Shown here: piece by piece, positions 35,091 to 48,050 of the stretch
Layout of the letters: every line of letters starts with the position of its first letter
Numbering within the stretch: position 1 is the first letter of the stretch
Assembly (NCBI GenBank): GCA_910592005.1
Contig: CAJVPP010000061.1
Location: 1-53,975, forward strand
Source of the DNA: Funneliformis mosseae
Lineage: Eukaryota > Glomeromycota > Glomeromycetes > Glomerales > Glomeraceae
DNA: 53,975 nt
Reading direction: 5' to 3'
Made by a program: the position numbers and the translations under genes
The notes under the pieces: model-generated
The model's database searches: none
Told to the model about the DNA's origin: nothing
The model's input: the letters and a program-made list of their open reading frames with translations, nothing else

Positions 35091-37499
35091 TAATTAAATT
35101 ATTGTTAAAAAAGTCATCAATAGAAAAATAATTATCACTTTAATATAGTATTATATAATTGTAGTATTTGTTCTTTGAATTTCTTAACTGATTTTTCAAT
35201 GATTATACAATTTAAAAAGGAATAATGAGCTATTATAAATTTCTTTCTTCTATTTTTATTTATTCTAAATCTATATTACTACTATCACTATAACTATCAT
35301 TAAAAGAAACTAATCTAAATTTTTCTATAACTATTTTACTATGAATATTGTTTAAAACTAAAATAGCTATTACATTATTTAAAGTAAGATAATTTTCAGA
35401 TCTATTAAAACTATTGTATATAAATCTATATAAAATATCTCTCTAATTGAGTAAAAAGGTATCACGTTTATTCAAGAATTGATTAAAATATATCAGTTCA
35501 TATTTAAAGATAATAAGAAAGCATTTTTTAAAATCATTATAAGAAATAAAAGAACATAGTGAGATAATTCTTTCAGCTATTCTATTGATAAGTGAAACAT
35601 TTGCACTTTTATTATGTAAGATATATTAATTACACATATCATTTATATCTTTTTTAAAGGAAAATACTACATAAACGATATTATTATGAAAGTAATATGA
35701 TATTGCTTTAAAATATTTAAGCATACGAAATACTTCTGCAGGAGTTTTCTGTTAAGAAATTCTTTGAATTCTGCTATAAAATTGTTTCATTGTTTGAGTT
35801 CTTCTAATGAGATATTAATATGTATATACTGGATAACTTATTTATTAATGTTATATACTCAAGTAGTATTCATTTATTTTAATTTTATTAGGTTTATAAA
35901 TAAGATAATAACATTACGTGATAAATCATATCTACTTTATACTTATTTTTAATATTTTCAATTTTTCTATAATAAGACAACGTATAATGAATATATTTAT
36001 TATTAATATTTGATAGAACAGCTTTAAGTTAGTAAACTAGAATATGATTGAAATCATTGATGATATTTTATTCATATTCAAAATTAAATGGAATATTAGA
36101 GTATTGTAAACTAATGTTATCTATTGCTTTGAGTAGTAATTTTTTATTATTGAATTCTACAAAAATCTGAGCATTTTCATTATAAAAATACCAATCAATA
36201 TATTTATGAAACTAGATTTTGATGCAAAAAGATTTTGCAATAATTTTAATTTTCTCCTCTATTTTTATCTTTTATAATAAAAGCTAATATAAAGGTGAAC
36301 ATATAACTTGCACAGTATTTAGATTTTGTATTTGAAGTATTGTTAAGAGAATAACGTAGATTATCTTTCATAAAAATTTTGTTGATTACTATATGTAAGT
36401 TGTGTAATGATATATTAATATTATCAGGTTATGATTGTTGATCTTTCAGAAATATTTATATTATTTGTATAACTGATGTATTAGTTGAATTAGTACATTT
36501 ATTTATTATTATAAGATGTATACATAATTTTTTATTACTTTTAGTCATATCTATTACTTTGTTGTTGATTATTAATGTATTGTTGTTATTTATAAGAATG
36601 TTAAGGAAGATAGAAGAAAAGAGGTAAGAAAAAAAGGAAGATAATTATATCTTAGATGTGAATTATTAATAAGCATATTATCTTCATCTAAAGTATTAAT
36701 TTGTTGAGAAAAATCTTTATCATTGATAATAAAAATAATGTTTTCATTTATCTTAGAGAATTATGATATTAATAATAGTATTAAAAATAATTTCTTAAGT
36801 AATTTTTGTATTATAATCATTAGTGCTAATTTCATAAATAATATAAAAAACAGTTTTTACAATATTATTCAATGAAATTATTGTTTATAAAATTATTTTG
36901 TAAAGTAAGATTTTCTGAAAAGGTTTTGTTATATTCAAAGTTAAGTTGTCAAATAAATTAAAAAATTTCTAATATCTGAAAAAAGAAAAAATTGCTAATA
37001 ATGATGTCTCATTTTTCTAAGTTTAATGTAATAAGTATTTTCAAATTCTAAAAGTCTTATAAATTTTTATTGAAAAAACCTTTGAAGATATTTAACATAG
37101 TATTAAACATGTTTAAAATAAAAGTTTATTTAAAATTTTAATAGTTTTTTTTGAAAAAAATAATTTTATTTTTTCTTAATATTATATGTATTAAAAGTTT
37201 CAAGAAAGAGTTTATAATTTTTAGAAGAAAATTTGGGCAATTACCTTTCTTTATATCTTGTTATATCTAATTAAAATCTGGTAAAATCTATTTATTTCGC
37301 TTCTATTTATTCTGGCAATTTTTATCTGTTTCACTTAATTCTGATAAAATTTAACTGTTTGTCACTATTATATATTTTGGCTTAAATTAAATGATTGATA
37401 ATAAAATTTCTTTTATATAAGTTTTGTAATACTTCAGTGTAATATTTATATAGATTTTACAAAAACAAAAATTTCCTTTTTGCAATTATGTAATATCAC
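35091..37499. other. Probable further LINE debris, unassigned
   Basis: If the 34.4 kb LINE continued, its reverse transcriptase and endonuclease should lie here on the minus strand. I see coding-like pieces, for example LIYFNQFLNKRDTFLLN near 35490-35440 and WYFYNENAQIFVEFNNKKLL near 36200-36140, but no FxDD, GDFN or SDH motif. The 62-codon plus-strand frame at 35764-35952 looks like chance. Function cannot be assigned. Confidence 0.35.
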
Positions 37500-37690
37500 A
37501 TAATTATAATTCTGACTGACTTTATGTATTTCAACTCTTATAATTGATTTCGACCTTCGTAATTAATTTTGACTTTTCAAATTTTTTAACAAATAATTGA
37601 AATCAATTTTAATTATTTTGACCATCATAATCATTTTAACCATTTTAATTTTAGTTTTATATATAATTTAAATAGATTTCATAATATTAA
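37500..37690 (-). repeat. GTCAAAATTAATTA array, right arm of an inverted pair
   Basis: The reverse complement reads AAAAGTCAAAATTAATTACG, then GGTCGAAATCAATTATAAGA, then GTTGAAAT, matching the 32281-32530 array. Outer parts also align (AAATTATATATAAAACT). Together they bracket about 5 kb containing the second LINE remnant and the MITE at 32751. Confidence 0.5.
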
Positions 37691-37803
37691 ATATATTAGC
37701 CAATTGATAATGATAAAAATTAATATCAATTAAATAATAAAAAAATTGACTTATCTATATGGTAATACTCTAATATGCTATCTCTAATAAAATATTAAAA
37801 TTA

Positions 37804-40800
37804 CAGTTAGACCTTCATATAATTACCTAATTAATTTCACTAAAACTGATGATTTTATAAAGGTATGACTGATAAAAAGGTAACTTTTATATAATTACCA
37901 TAATATTAAAAATCATATGAGGTAATTATATAGAGAATATTATTTTTTAAATTGTAATAATAAATTTTTAATAAAGATTAAAGTAAATAACAAATTTTAT
38001 CATATATTTAAAATTATTTATTTATTAGATAATATTAGATATTAAAATGTAATTATATTATTCAAACATTATATAAATGTTATAAATGCTATTAAAAACT
38101 AATAAAATCTGTAATTGATGCTTGCTTTCAGAATTTTGTTCAAGCCATTTAACTATATTAAAATATTTTTTAAAAAGGTTTAAATTCTCTATATGAAATT
38201 CATTAGTGTATTGCTGTTCAAAAAATAAAATCTAAGTCTTTAAAGATTTAAGAACATTACCAGAAGATACTAAAACTTCTTCTTCTTCTTCAGAATCAAT
38301 ATTCTGATCACATGTTTCTTTTTAGATTAGTCTTATAATATTATCTTCACTTAAAATATCTTCAGTTAAAATTTCTTTTAACTTTTGAAAAAATTAGTTA
38401 ATACATCGGCTAATGAAGAAACAGAAAGATCATCTATATCAAGCCCTTTAATCATTTAATCAATATTAGCTATTTCTTTATTTGATTTTTCTTATTGGGT
38501 TTATAATGCATTATCTCTGTTTTATCAGATAAAGAAGGCAAAATTCCAGTTTTTTTTTAACAATTCAATACTGTTTTTTTGATCACACAACTTCATAATT
38601 CTGTAACATAGTTAATTACTTCTTTTATATTAATCTTTTCACTATTTATATTTTTTTTATCTTCAAATAGATCTAGCATATAATAGAAGTATTTTTTCTT
38701 GAAGTAGTTTTTAAAGCTTGCAATAATTCTGATATCAAGTGGTTAAAGATGACTTATTATATTAGAAGATAAGAAAACAACTTTGATATGAGTTAGTTAG
38801 AGCTAGAAAATATTAGATTAATATCCTTCTGATATACTATAATAACTATAACCTAATCTACTATAACCTGATTCACTATTCAGCTATGACCTTTTGATCT
38901 GCCATTATGATCACCATAATCTCTTGAAACTTAATTTCTTATAAAAATTATATTAATTAGCATATTAAGAAAAAAAGAGAAAAAAAGAGAAAAAAAAATT
39001 TACTAAATGTAAATAATTCATTATCATCATCATCATGATTATCATTTTAATCAACTTCTACAAGTAGTGAGTAATGTGAATTGAAATGTGATAGAGCATT
39101 ATTAACTAAAAGTAAAATTTTTTTATTTTGCGTTCTAAAATGATTCTCAATTTTACAAAGAATCTCTTTGAATATTAATGAATTCATTTACGCCTTTAGA
39201 CTACCTCAATAATATAAAGAAAGATATTTTAAATTAACCTTGAAAAGAGGTCTTAGACATTTTGAATTGCCAATTACTCATGACTTTAACTTGTCAATTT
39301 CTATTGCATTAACATCAAGGAGAACTGTAATTCGTGTTTGTCCTTCTTTCAATCAGAAATTGACTTTGTTAAAAGCATTTAGCTTAAAGACATTCAATAA
39401 AAAAGACCCTATATTAAAAGAATAAAAATATTAATATTCTTATTTTAATTATATTACAATTTATTCAATCAGATTAAGAGGGTTCTCAAGCGTTTCCTTC
39501 AATATAATTTGCTAATGATTAAGGTGATGCTTAATAATTACAATCAATTTAAGTAAAGTTTATGATGTTTAAGCAAACTCTCTTCATTTTTCATTTATAA
39601 TCTCCTTCAGTTTTAGATCATTGCTAACATTAAGCTTTTATGTTATTTATATTAAGTAAAGAAGGGATTAATAAAATAATTATATTTTTTATATAGGTGG
39701 TAAGAGCCAGAAAGATGACAAGTATCAGTCATTCTTATTTAAGTTTTCTAATATATTTTTTTTTATCTGCTATGATAATTTTTAAATCAAAAGTAATAAA
39801 TACAAGCTATTGGTGCTATTGGTAATAATTTTAAAGATCCATAATGCAAAAGGTGTGAAGTGCTTAAATGATCTCTTTTCATGCTCCATTAATATTAATT
39901 AATGTAACTCTATAAAAAAAGATAGCCTGAAACTTCCTTTTTTTGTTCATTAGAATGGTAACTTACTGATCTAAAATTTTATTTCTGATCTATTAAGTTA
40001 GATGCTTAAGAACGTTCTAAATAATCTGAATTAATCTCTTGAAAACTTCAAATAGTATAAACCTTATAATCCTATATTGAATTAGTGATAATAGTAAATT
40101 AGAATAGCAGGCTATTTTAATTGATATTTTAACATCCATTTAATAGCATTCTTTTTTATAAGAAAACTGGAAAACTTATCATTTTGTCAATATTATAAAA
40201 ATTCGATTAAGGGTATATTTATCTAAATTGATTGTAATTTTGTACATTTTTCTGAAAGAGATGCTAAAGGTGTATTTTTTGACTCTCTATATATGTAATA
40301 TCTATGAATGTTATTACGCTTCTTAAACTTATGTAATCATCTGTTAGAAAAAGATAAATTTTCTTCTTGAATATTGAGAGTTTTAATAAATATTTTTGCT
40401 TTTTCTTTTATTAATAAATCTGTTAATATTATACTACTGGCTGTTACATTTTTTACCTATAGGCTCATTACATACTCAAAAGGTAAAAACTTAATCTCTT
40501 TATATCTGAATATTTAAGAATCTTCAGCATTTATATCTTTCTACTTGTTTTTTTTATGATAAAATTTTTGTAATTGTGCTTTTATCAATATTTTAAACTA
40601 AGATGTATCTTATTGAAGTGGTCTGCAATATCCACATGCTGCTTATTTTATTGTCTCAAACTATTTATATATTTAATGTTTTAATTCATCACTTATAACT
40701 GAGTAGTACTGTTTTTATTTTGTTTTTTTGATTCTAAGAGGAGATATTGATAAGAGAAAGAATTTTTTTTTCATGTTGTGTGATTGATAATCTAATATGA

Positions 40801-41351
40801 ATTTAATATATTACAATAGATCTATTTAAGACATATCTTTAAAAAATCATTTATAGCAAATTAGTTTAACTAAAAAGTTAAATAAAGCATGTTTATTTAT
40901 TTCTCTAATAACCTACTTTACAATTTAAAAAGCATTAGGAAAAATATTTTATGAGCTAAATACTATTTATTTTTCTATAAAAATATGTTAAAATGGTAAT
41001 TTAAAATAATGATCATAAAATCCTATTTCAAATAAACTATATCATAATATTTAATATCTTCTAAAATAAAAGAATTAGAGTAATGATTTTTTTTCTTTAG
41101 ATTAAAATTTAAAAACACAAATTTATTATTTGTATTTTACTGAAAATAGATAACTTAATGACCAATAAAATTCATGTGATTACTGAAGGTTTAATTACTA
41201 ATAAAAGTAATATGTATGTTACAAACTTTTGTATAATAGTGATTATAGCTAATATGAAGGTAATTTGATAATGTTAAAGTTTGTTTCACAAAAATGGATG
41301 CTTATAAAGAGGTGTAATTGTATAGGATATGATTGTATAGAGGTCTGACTA
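37804..41351 (-). mobile_element. Complete but dead pogo/Tigger DNA transposon
   Basis: A 3548-bp element between TA dinucleotides (37802-37803 and 41352-41353). The left end CAGTTAGACCTTCATATAAT and the right end, reverse complemented, TAGTCAGACCTCTATACAAT match at about 14 of 20 positions. Variants of TATAATTACC recur near both ends. It carries one CENP-B-type transposase on the minus strand. Terminal CAGT, TA target and transposase type place it in the pogo/Tigger branch of Tc1/mariner. It shares its end style with the three TA-flanked MITEs in this window. Confidence 0.88.
38100..40700 (-). pseudogene. pogo/Tigger transposase, broken
   Basis: Read on the minus strand through several frames. 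N-terminal HTH: QHVDIADHFNKIHLSLK at about 40642-40595. CENP-B-type DNA-binding helix: VTASSIILTDLLIKEKAKIF at about 40447-40388, then SFSNRWLHKFKK near 40330. DDE core: GLFY*MSLS near 39405 (the usual DETGLFYRM; the catalytic first Asp is not legible), then RITVLLDVNA at 39332-39303 and VIGNSKCLRPLFK near 39270-39235. The second catalytic site reads LLLVNNALSH near 39115-39086, where the family has LVDNAPSH, so the Asp is Asn. The C-terminal acidic tail DSEEEEEVLVSSGN, then FFEQQYTNEFHIENLNLFKK, lies at about 38310-38170. Many stops; inactive. A 61-codon plus-strand frame at 39240-39425 is its shadow. Confidence 0.88.
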
Positions 41352-41383
41352 TATTTAAAACAAGCTTGTAAAGTAAAAAAAGC

Positions 41384-42350
41384 TAAGTATTAGTATATCA
41401 AAAATAATATTGATATTGATAATATATTTGATTTTGAAAGTTATTCTAATATTAATGATATTTCTTTTTATGATGAACTAAAGCTATGAAGATATTAAAG
41501 ATCTCAATATTAATAATACTTCTTTTTATAATAATAATAATTCTTCCACTTATGATGTATTAGTAGAAAATAATAATATCATAAGTATTATAAAAACTTT
41601 AAAAAATGTCAAAAAATATCATCAAAAATATACTTCTTAAGAAATACATAGATTATATTATATAGAAAACTCAAATAATATTAAAAAAAGAAAGAATTAA
41701 CAATAGTATGAAGCAGCAAAAAAGATTCCTAAGTTATATATCTTTTAAAATATTAAGAAATTTATTGAAGAAATTGAATAATTAAATAATAAGACTAATA
41801 TAAATATAGATGATAATGCTAATAAATAGTTAGATGATGATACTGATAAATAGTCAAATAATAAGGTTAAGAGTTATAATTAATATAATAGAATCTTAGA
41901 TACTTTTAAAAGTCTGATATTAGATATTAAAAAAGAAAAACAAATAATAAGATTTAAGTGTGTTTAAATAGCATCTATCTTTATTTTCTACTTGTAAAAA
42001 GTAATCATCCAAAAATATAAGCAAGTAAAATTATTATTAATGCAATAGAAAAGAAATATATTATGTTAAATGCATTTATTTTTAAGTATATAAGTATAAA
42101 ATGGATTACAAAATTTTTTAATCTCATTGATAACATCATACTAAAATATGGAGTTTTCTTTAGAATAAAGATATTCTTCTCTAAGTGAAATTATTTGTTT
42201 AGAAGTATAAGTGAAAAATTACCTATAAATATTAATAATATAAATGAATGAGAATATTTTACTAGAATTCAAATTTGCACTTTCTTTAACTATTTATATA
42301 AATACTACAAGAAACTATTTAAAAGAGTTTAAATATATATATGCAAAAGT
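41384..42350 (+). pseudogene. Coding-like debris of unknown family
   Basis: The plus strand carries a long, low-complexity, Asn/Asp/Ile-rich former reading frame with many stops, for example NNIDIDNIFDFESYSNINDI (from about 41402), then NIIKNIKKRKN (around 41680). A more complex part reads YISIKWITKFFNLIDNIILK near 42080-42140 and EYFTRIQICTFFNYLYKYYK near 42255-42315. I cannot name the family. It starts just outside the Tigger element and may be the body of another transposon or of a host pseudogene. Confidence 0.35.
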
Positions 42351-42899
42351 AAAAAAGAAAATATATATAGATAAATATATAAGAGAAAATGTGATTATTT
42401 ATTAAAAAAATTTTTTAAAATAAATAAATAAATTTAAGTAAAGAATATTTATTTTTTTAGAAAATAACTTAAAAGAAGTAACTTAACTAAATAATTGACT
42501 TATCCTTATTATATATTATGAATGTATTTTCTTAACTTATAGTAAAAGTCAGAGTTTTTAGATTTTTAATAAAGAATAACTTTTATAAAAAAGATAATAG
42601 TCATTTGATTCATGTTAGCAATTTTTTGACTGATATTTATAGTTATTTTGTACTTTCTAATAAAAAATAGATATCAAACGACTTTTTCAAAAAGATTTAT
42701 ATTATTATAAATTCAGGCAAAAATAATAATGAATGGTAGAAGGATGAAAATATAGTAAATTAAATAGTTGAATATGTTATTCTTATATTTAAAATACATT
42801 TTCTAAAATATCAGATTTTACTTGTATTTAATAATACATCAAGTTACACTACTTTTTACTAGATGCATTAATTGTTAAACATATAAATCTTAGCTATAG

Positions 42900-43950
42900 T
42901 ATAAAACAATTGAAAGGTATGTAACACATATTTGGTAAAGAAATTTAATAAAAAATAGTTTTTTGTTAGATTATTATATTTTAAATTGTGTGAATAGCTA
43001 AAAAAGTTAAGTTAATTTTAATAAAAGAGGAATTGTGATCAAATGAAGGGTTGAAAAATAATGAGTCAGTAATAGATTTTTTAATACAAAAGAAATGATT
43101 AGAATTATAATTAGATATCATATTATATTTTATCTTAAATTTTATTTTAAATTCAATTATATTAAGAATTTTAGATGCAATTAAGAAATTTATTCAGTCA
43201 AATTGTGATTACTTATTAATAGAATTATAAAGAACTGTTTTATTAACTCTTATTTTTATTTCATTTATAACTATTTATTAATATACAATAAAAACACTTT
43301 GTTATATAAATGTATAATAAAAAGGTTTAACAGATTAGGAAGTAGAATTTGCAATTAAAAAATATTATTCACATCACTAAATTCTAATTCAATTTTATAA
43401 ATAGTTATTATCTAGATAAGATATACTAGATTATTTACATATATAAGTAAAAAGATAATAAAAAATTAAAAATATGTAAAATTTGCATATATTAATAATA
43501 TAGTATCAATTAAAATAAAATACTTATTTTTTAACTTTTATAGGATAAATATTTATATAATGAATTCTTCTGGCTTAAAATTGTAAAATCTAAAAATCTA
43601 CTAAAAAAGATAGTAAAGATAATGTTAAAACGTTTTTTATAAGATTGTAGTTTTTAATCATTATCACAAAAATGAAAATTAATCAATCAAAAGTAAAAAA
43701 ATTGATTATAAAAATCAGCTAAATTTTCTGATTTAATAGTAAAATAACTTCATATTAAATTACTACTCTTTATTAAAGATAGATTTATTGAAATTTTAAA
43801 AACATATTTTTAATAACTTGGATTATTTTATTATTTTATGATTATAATTTATATTTATTATTTTTTTGATTGAGAAATAGTAATTTATATTTTATTAAAT
43901 TTATTGGTTAAAACTAAGTTGTATATATTATATAATAAAAATATTATTTT
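42900..43950 (+). repeat. Diverged direct repeat, copy A
   Basis: Segments of this region recur in the same order and orientation in 46390-48050. Examples are AAGAAATTTAATAAAAAATA (42937 onward and 46420 onward), ATATCATATTATATTTTATC (43115 onward) against ATATCAAATTATATTCTATC (46607 onward), and AATTTTCTGATTTAATAGTA (43723 onward and 47834 onward). No coding sequence. Confidence 0.6.
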
Positions 43951-44400
43951 TAATTTACTTTAAGTCTTGTTTAATATATAATAAAATATTAAGTCTTATA
44001 TTTAATTTAATATATAACTAAGTAATAGGAACTGTTAGAGCATCTGAAATATTCTAATTAGTTGATCAACTATGCTTAAATTTTAGCCAATCACAAATTA
44101 ATATTATGTTTATTACATGATCTGATAGATCATGTATAAAAAGACACTATATGCATTGTTTTAACTTTAACCAAAAATATTTTACGCTTATGCTTCAAAT
44201 AATAAAAGTATTATTTATAATTAAAAATAATATTATAATTAGTTATTATGTCATTTTTTTTAATACTTTAAATTTATTAAATTGTTATTTTTGATTTATT
44301 TTAAGATTTTTGATTTAATATATTAATTATTTTTGATTTATTTTAAATATAATATATAATAAAAAAAATATTATTTTAAATTTATTTTATTTAATATATA
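43951..44400. other. AT-rich gap, no gene seen
   Basis: Contains repeated TTTAATATATAATAAAATATT-like strings between 43920 and 44400, and a short patch of more even composition around 44030-44170. No feature assigned. Confidence 0.45.
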
Positions 44401-44944
44401 GAACTTTGAATCAAGTTAGATTAATCTGTTTATCTGAACTGATCTGATTTGAAAGTCCAAATTAAATCAGTAATTTTCAAGTTAATGACAAATCAGATCA
44501 ATTTATTATCTAACTTAACAAATTTAAGTCAATTAATTATCATTCTTAAATGATAACAAATCATTTAATTATAATAATAATAAATTATTTTTTTTAAATA
44601 ATAACTAATTGTTCTTCTTAAATGATAACAAATTGTTTAAATAAAATAATAATGTATATCATTTAATTAAAATAATAATAAATTTTTTTTTTCAAATAAT
44701 AACAAATTGTTTAATTAAAAAAATAATAAATTATTTTTCTTGAATAATGATAAATCATTTTTTTTTGAATGATAATTAATCATTTAATAGAATAATAATA
44801 AATCATTATTTTTAAATAATTTATTTAAGTTAGATTAGGTCAAATAAAAATTAAAATCAAGTCAGATTTTTATTTTACTGATCTGATTTTCTAAATTCAA
44901 TAAATTGATTAATGTGATCTGAATTGATCTATTTAAAACTTTAT
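44401..44944. mobile_element. Foldback element with AT-rich palindromic satellite
   Basis: The outer parts carry inverted TTAATCTG/CTGAACTGATCTGATTTG-type motifs (44420-44460) against GATCTGAATTGATC (44915-44932). The inside (about 44540-44830) is a tandem of roughly 50-bp units built from AATGATAACAAATCATTT and AATAATAATAAATTATTTTT, each self-complementary. The layout is the same as 29560-30688 with a different satellite. Boundaries are approximate. Confidence 0.6.
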
Positions 44945-45099
44945 TAATACATAATAAAATATTAATTATAATTTATTTTAAATCTTAATATATTAATAAA
45001 TTATTTTAATTAACTTCAAATTTTATATTAATTTAAATTATTTCTTATATATTTTTTAAAAAAAAGTTTATTTTTAGTATATATAAGAAAATTTATATA

Positions 45100-45800
45100 A
45101 AATAAGCTGATTTTTCATTTCTTAAAAAAAATTTCAACTTAAATTTTATTTTTATTATCAAACTAGCTGCTAATCTATTATTTTATAATAAAGTAAATCA
45201 TATATGACCAATTTTAAGACTTGAACTCAAATTTTACTAGGAAATAAAATTTCTTTTTTTGAAAATTTGTGTAATATTATATAATTTAAATTAGTTTATT
45301 TATATAAGTAATCTAAGTTTTACCATTACACATGTTTTTTTTATTATATAAGATTATCAAAATAAAAAAATAATCATTAAAATGCTAACAAATATTATTT
45401 AAAGAAAAAATATAAATAATCAATTTTTTAAATTATAAACTAATTTTTTACTTTTTTATAATAGAAATATAATTATAAAATTAATCAAAGTTATTAAAAT
45501 ACTTACAAAAAAATCAGTTAAAGAAAAGTTAAAATATAAGTTAAATTTTATTAATAAATCAGCTAATTTTTCAAATAATAAACTGATTTTTTTACTATTC
45601 TATAATAGAAATATAAATGTAATATAAATGTAAAGTTTATTTAATAATAATAATAATAATAATAATTAGCTAAATAATAACTAAAATATAAGCTAAATTT
45701 ATTAATCTATTAGACAGTCTTTCAAATAATAAATTAATTTTTATTTTTCTATAATAAAAAAAATAAAAATGAATTTTCTAAAATATAAATTAAAATTTAT
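45100..45800 (+). repeat. Degenerate tandem repeat, unit about 150 bp
   Basis: Units of the form AAAATATAAGCTAAATTT, then TTAATAAATCAGCTAATTTT, then TCAAATAATAAACTGATTTTT, then CTATAATAGAAATATAAATG recur about four times with strong divergence. An AAT microsatellite lies at 45642-45666. Related strings also occur in the direct repeats at 43.7 and 47.8 kb. Confidence 0.5.
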
Positions 45801-46389
45801 CATAATATAAATATTGATACTATAGCTTTTTAAATTAAAAAATAAGTAAATATTAATAAAATTTAAAAACAATATGAAAATTTTAATTACTTTAAATTTT
45901 AATGAAAGTTAATAATAAGTATTTTAATTTTAATTTTGGCTAAAATTATCAATGATTTTGATAATTTAAAAATATATATTAATTTTTAATTTATTTTTAT
46001 TCATTATTTATTTCTTTATTCCTATATAAGAATTAAAAGCTAAAGGAAAAACTTAATAAATTTTATAAAAAGATTAAAAAATTAAAATGACTAAATCCTG
46101 ATTCCTTAAATAAAAACTAATTTTACCAAAATTAAATAAAAAATAATAATTTACAAAAGTGATAAAAATTCATATATAATTAACTTTTCTTTTTAATATT
46201 AAAGTTTTAACTAATTTAAAAAATATAACTGCTCAATTTATTAAGATAATTCTTTTACAAAATCATAAAATTAAAAAAAAAAACCAGTTTGTTATATTAA
46301 AATGAATTGAAATTGTTAAAATAATTCTAAAAATAAAAATAATTTAATAATAAAAAAGATTAAAATTAGCAAACTATAAATCTTAGATC

Positions 46390-48050
46390 TAGTAAAAAAT
46401 AAATAACATATATTTTAATAAGAAATTTAATAAAAAATATTTTTTTCATTAAATTATCATATTTTTAAATTACATAAACAGAGTTTTAATAAAAAGGAAT
46501 AAGATCAAATAAAAAGTTAAAATTAAAAAAATCATAAAAAAATAATAAATTATCAACTAGAATTTTAACATAAAAAAAATAATTAGAAAAGATTATTGTG
46601 TAGTTAAATATCAAATTATATTCTATCCTAAATTTTATTGTAAAGTCAACTTTTAATTCTTTTTAAACTATCTTAATTATATTAATAACTTTTAAAATAT
46701 AGCTAAGATATTTATTAGTTAAATTATAATTATTTATAAATGAAATCAATAATAATAATTAAAATAAATTATTAATTTTTTAAAACTTTTATTTATTTTT
46801 CAAATTTAAATTAATAATAAAACTGCAAAATCTAAAAATTTATAGTAGAAAAACATTAATTTTATTTTATAAAATTATGACTAAGATTACTATATCTAAA
46901 CTTATTTTAGATTTAACAAAATGTTTAAATTTTAGTTTTATTAATTTTTTATTAATATTAATATAGTTTTGCATTTTTATAAACTTTAATATAATTTTAC
47001 CTTTTTCAAAATTTTGCAGAATTTAATAAGATTTTAATATAATTTTAGTAAATTTTATTTTTTACCAATTAGATAACTTATAAAACTTTTAAGTTTTGCT
47101 TAGTAACTTTAATTATTCCTTAGATTGTCTAACAGGTAAATTTGTCTACAAACTTAAAAAAATGTATTATTTTTTTTAATAAAATATTAAATATTAATTT
47201 TATAATATAATAATTATATAAAAAATATAGTTATATATATTTTATTAATTTTATTAGAAGAAATTTTAAGTTAACAAAATATTTTTTAAATAATTTAATT
47301 TTTAAATTTAAGTTTTAAAAAATTTATTATAATAATTTTTAAAAAAATCTTTAAAATTTATATGTTTGTGAATTAATTGAATTATTTTATTACCAATAAA
47401 AGATATAAAATTTCTTAGTGAATTATAAAAAGTATAATAATTAAAGTTATTCTTCATAATAAATTTTATAATATTCTATTATAATTAATATTACTAAAAA
47501 TAAATGTTAATAAGATTCAAAGATCAATGATGAAATTTGTTAATTTATAATTTTTTTAAAAATTACAAATTTTTAGCTTATAAGTAACTGTAAATTATTT
47601 ATTATATAATTAAAAATAAATTTACTATAATATAATACATATTTATAAAATTAATTTAAAAAATTTTAATTTTATATAAAAGTAAATCAGAAGGGAATTT
47701 ATAGTAAATAAGCAGAAAAATTTGTTTGCAAACCTTTATAATTTAAGAAATAACTTTGATAAATATCACAGAAATAAAAATCAACCAATCAAAAGTAAGA
47801 AAATTGATCAGATAATTACATGTAAAATAGCTAAATTTTCTGATTTAATAGTAAAATAATCTTATTTTAAATTGCTATTACTTTATTAAAATAATTTTAT
47901 TAAAATTTTAAAAATATAATTTGTTAAATTTGAGTTATTCTATCATTTTATGATTATATTTATCTTTATCTAAATGAAAAATAACATTTAATTTGTAATA
48001 AATTTATTAATTAAAATTAAGTTATATATATTATATGATTGATTAATCCT
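46390..48050 (+). repeat. Diverged direct repeat, copy B
   Basis: Colinear with 42900-43950 but longer, so it has extra inserted sequence (about 46650-47740) with no match in copy A that I could see. The two copies are separated by about 2.4 kb. They could be LTR-like ends of one element, or two copies of a non-autonomous element. Confidence 0.5.

Noticed and set aside
39240..39425. 61-codon plus-strand open frame
   Set aside because: The opposite strand reads RITVLLDVNA and VIGNSKCLRPLFK, the Tigger transposase core, so the plus-strand frame is its shadow.
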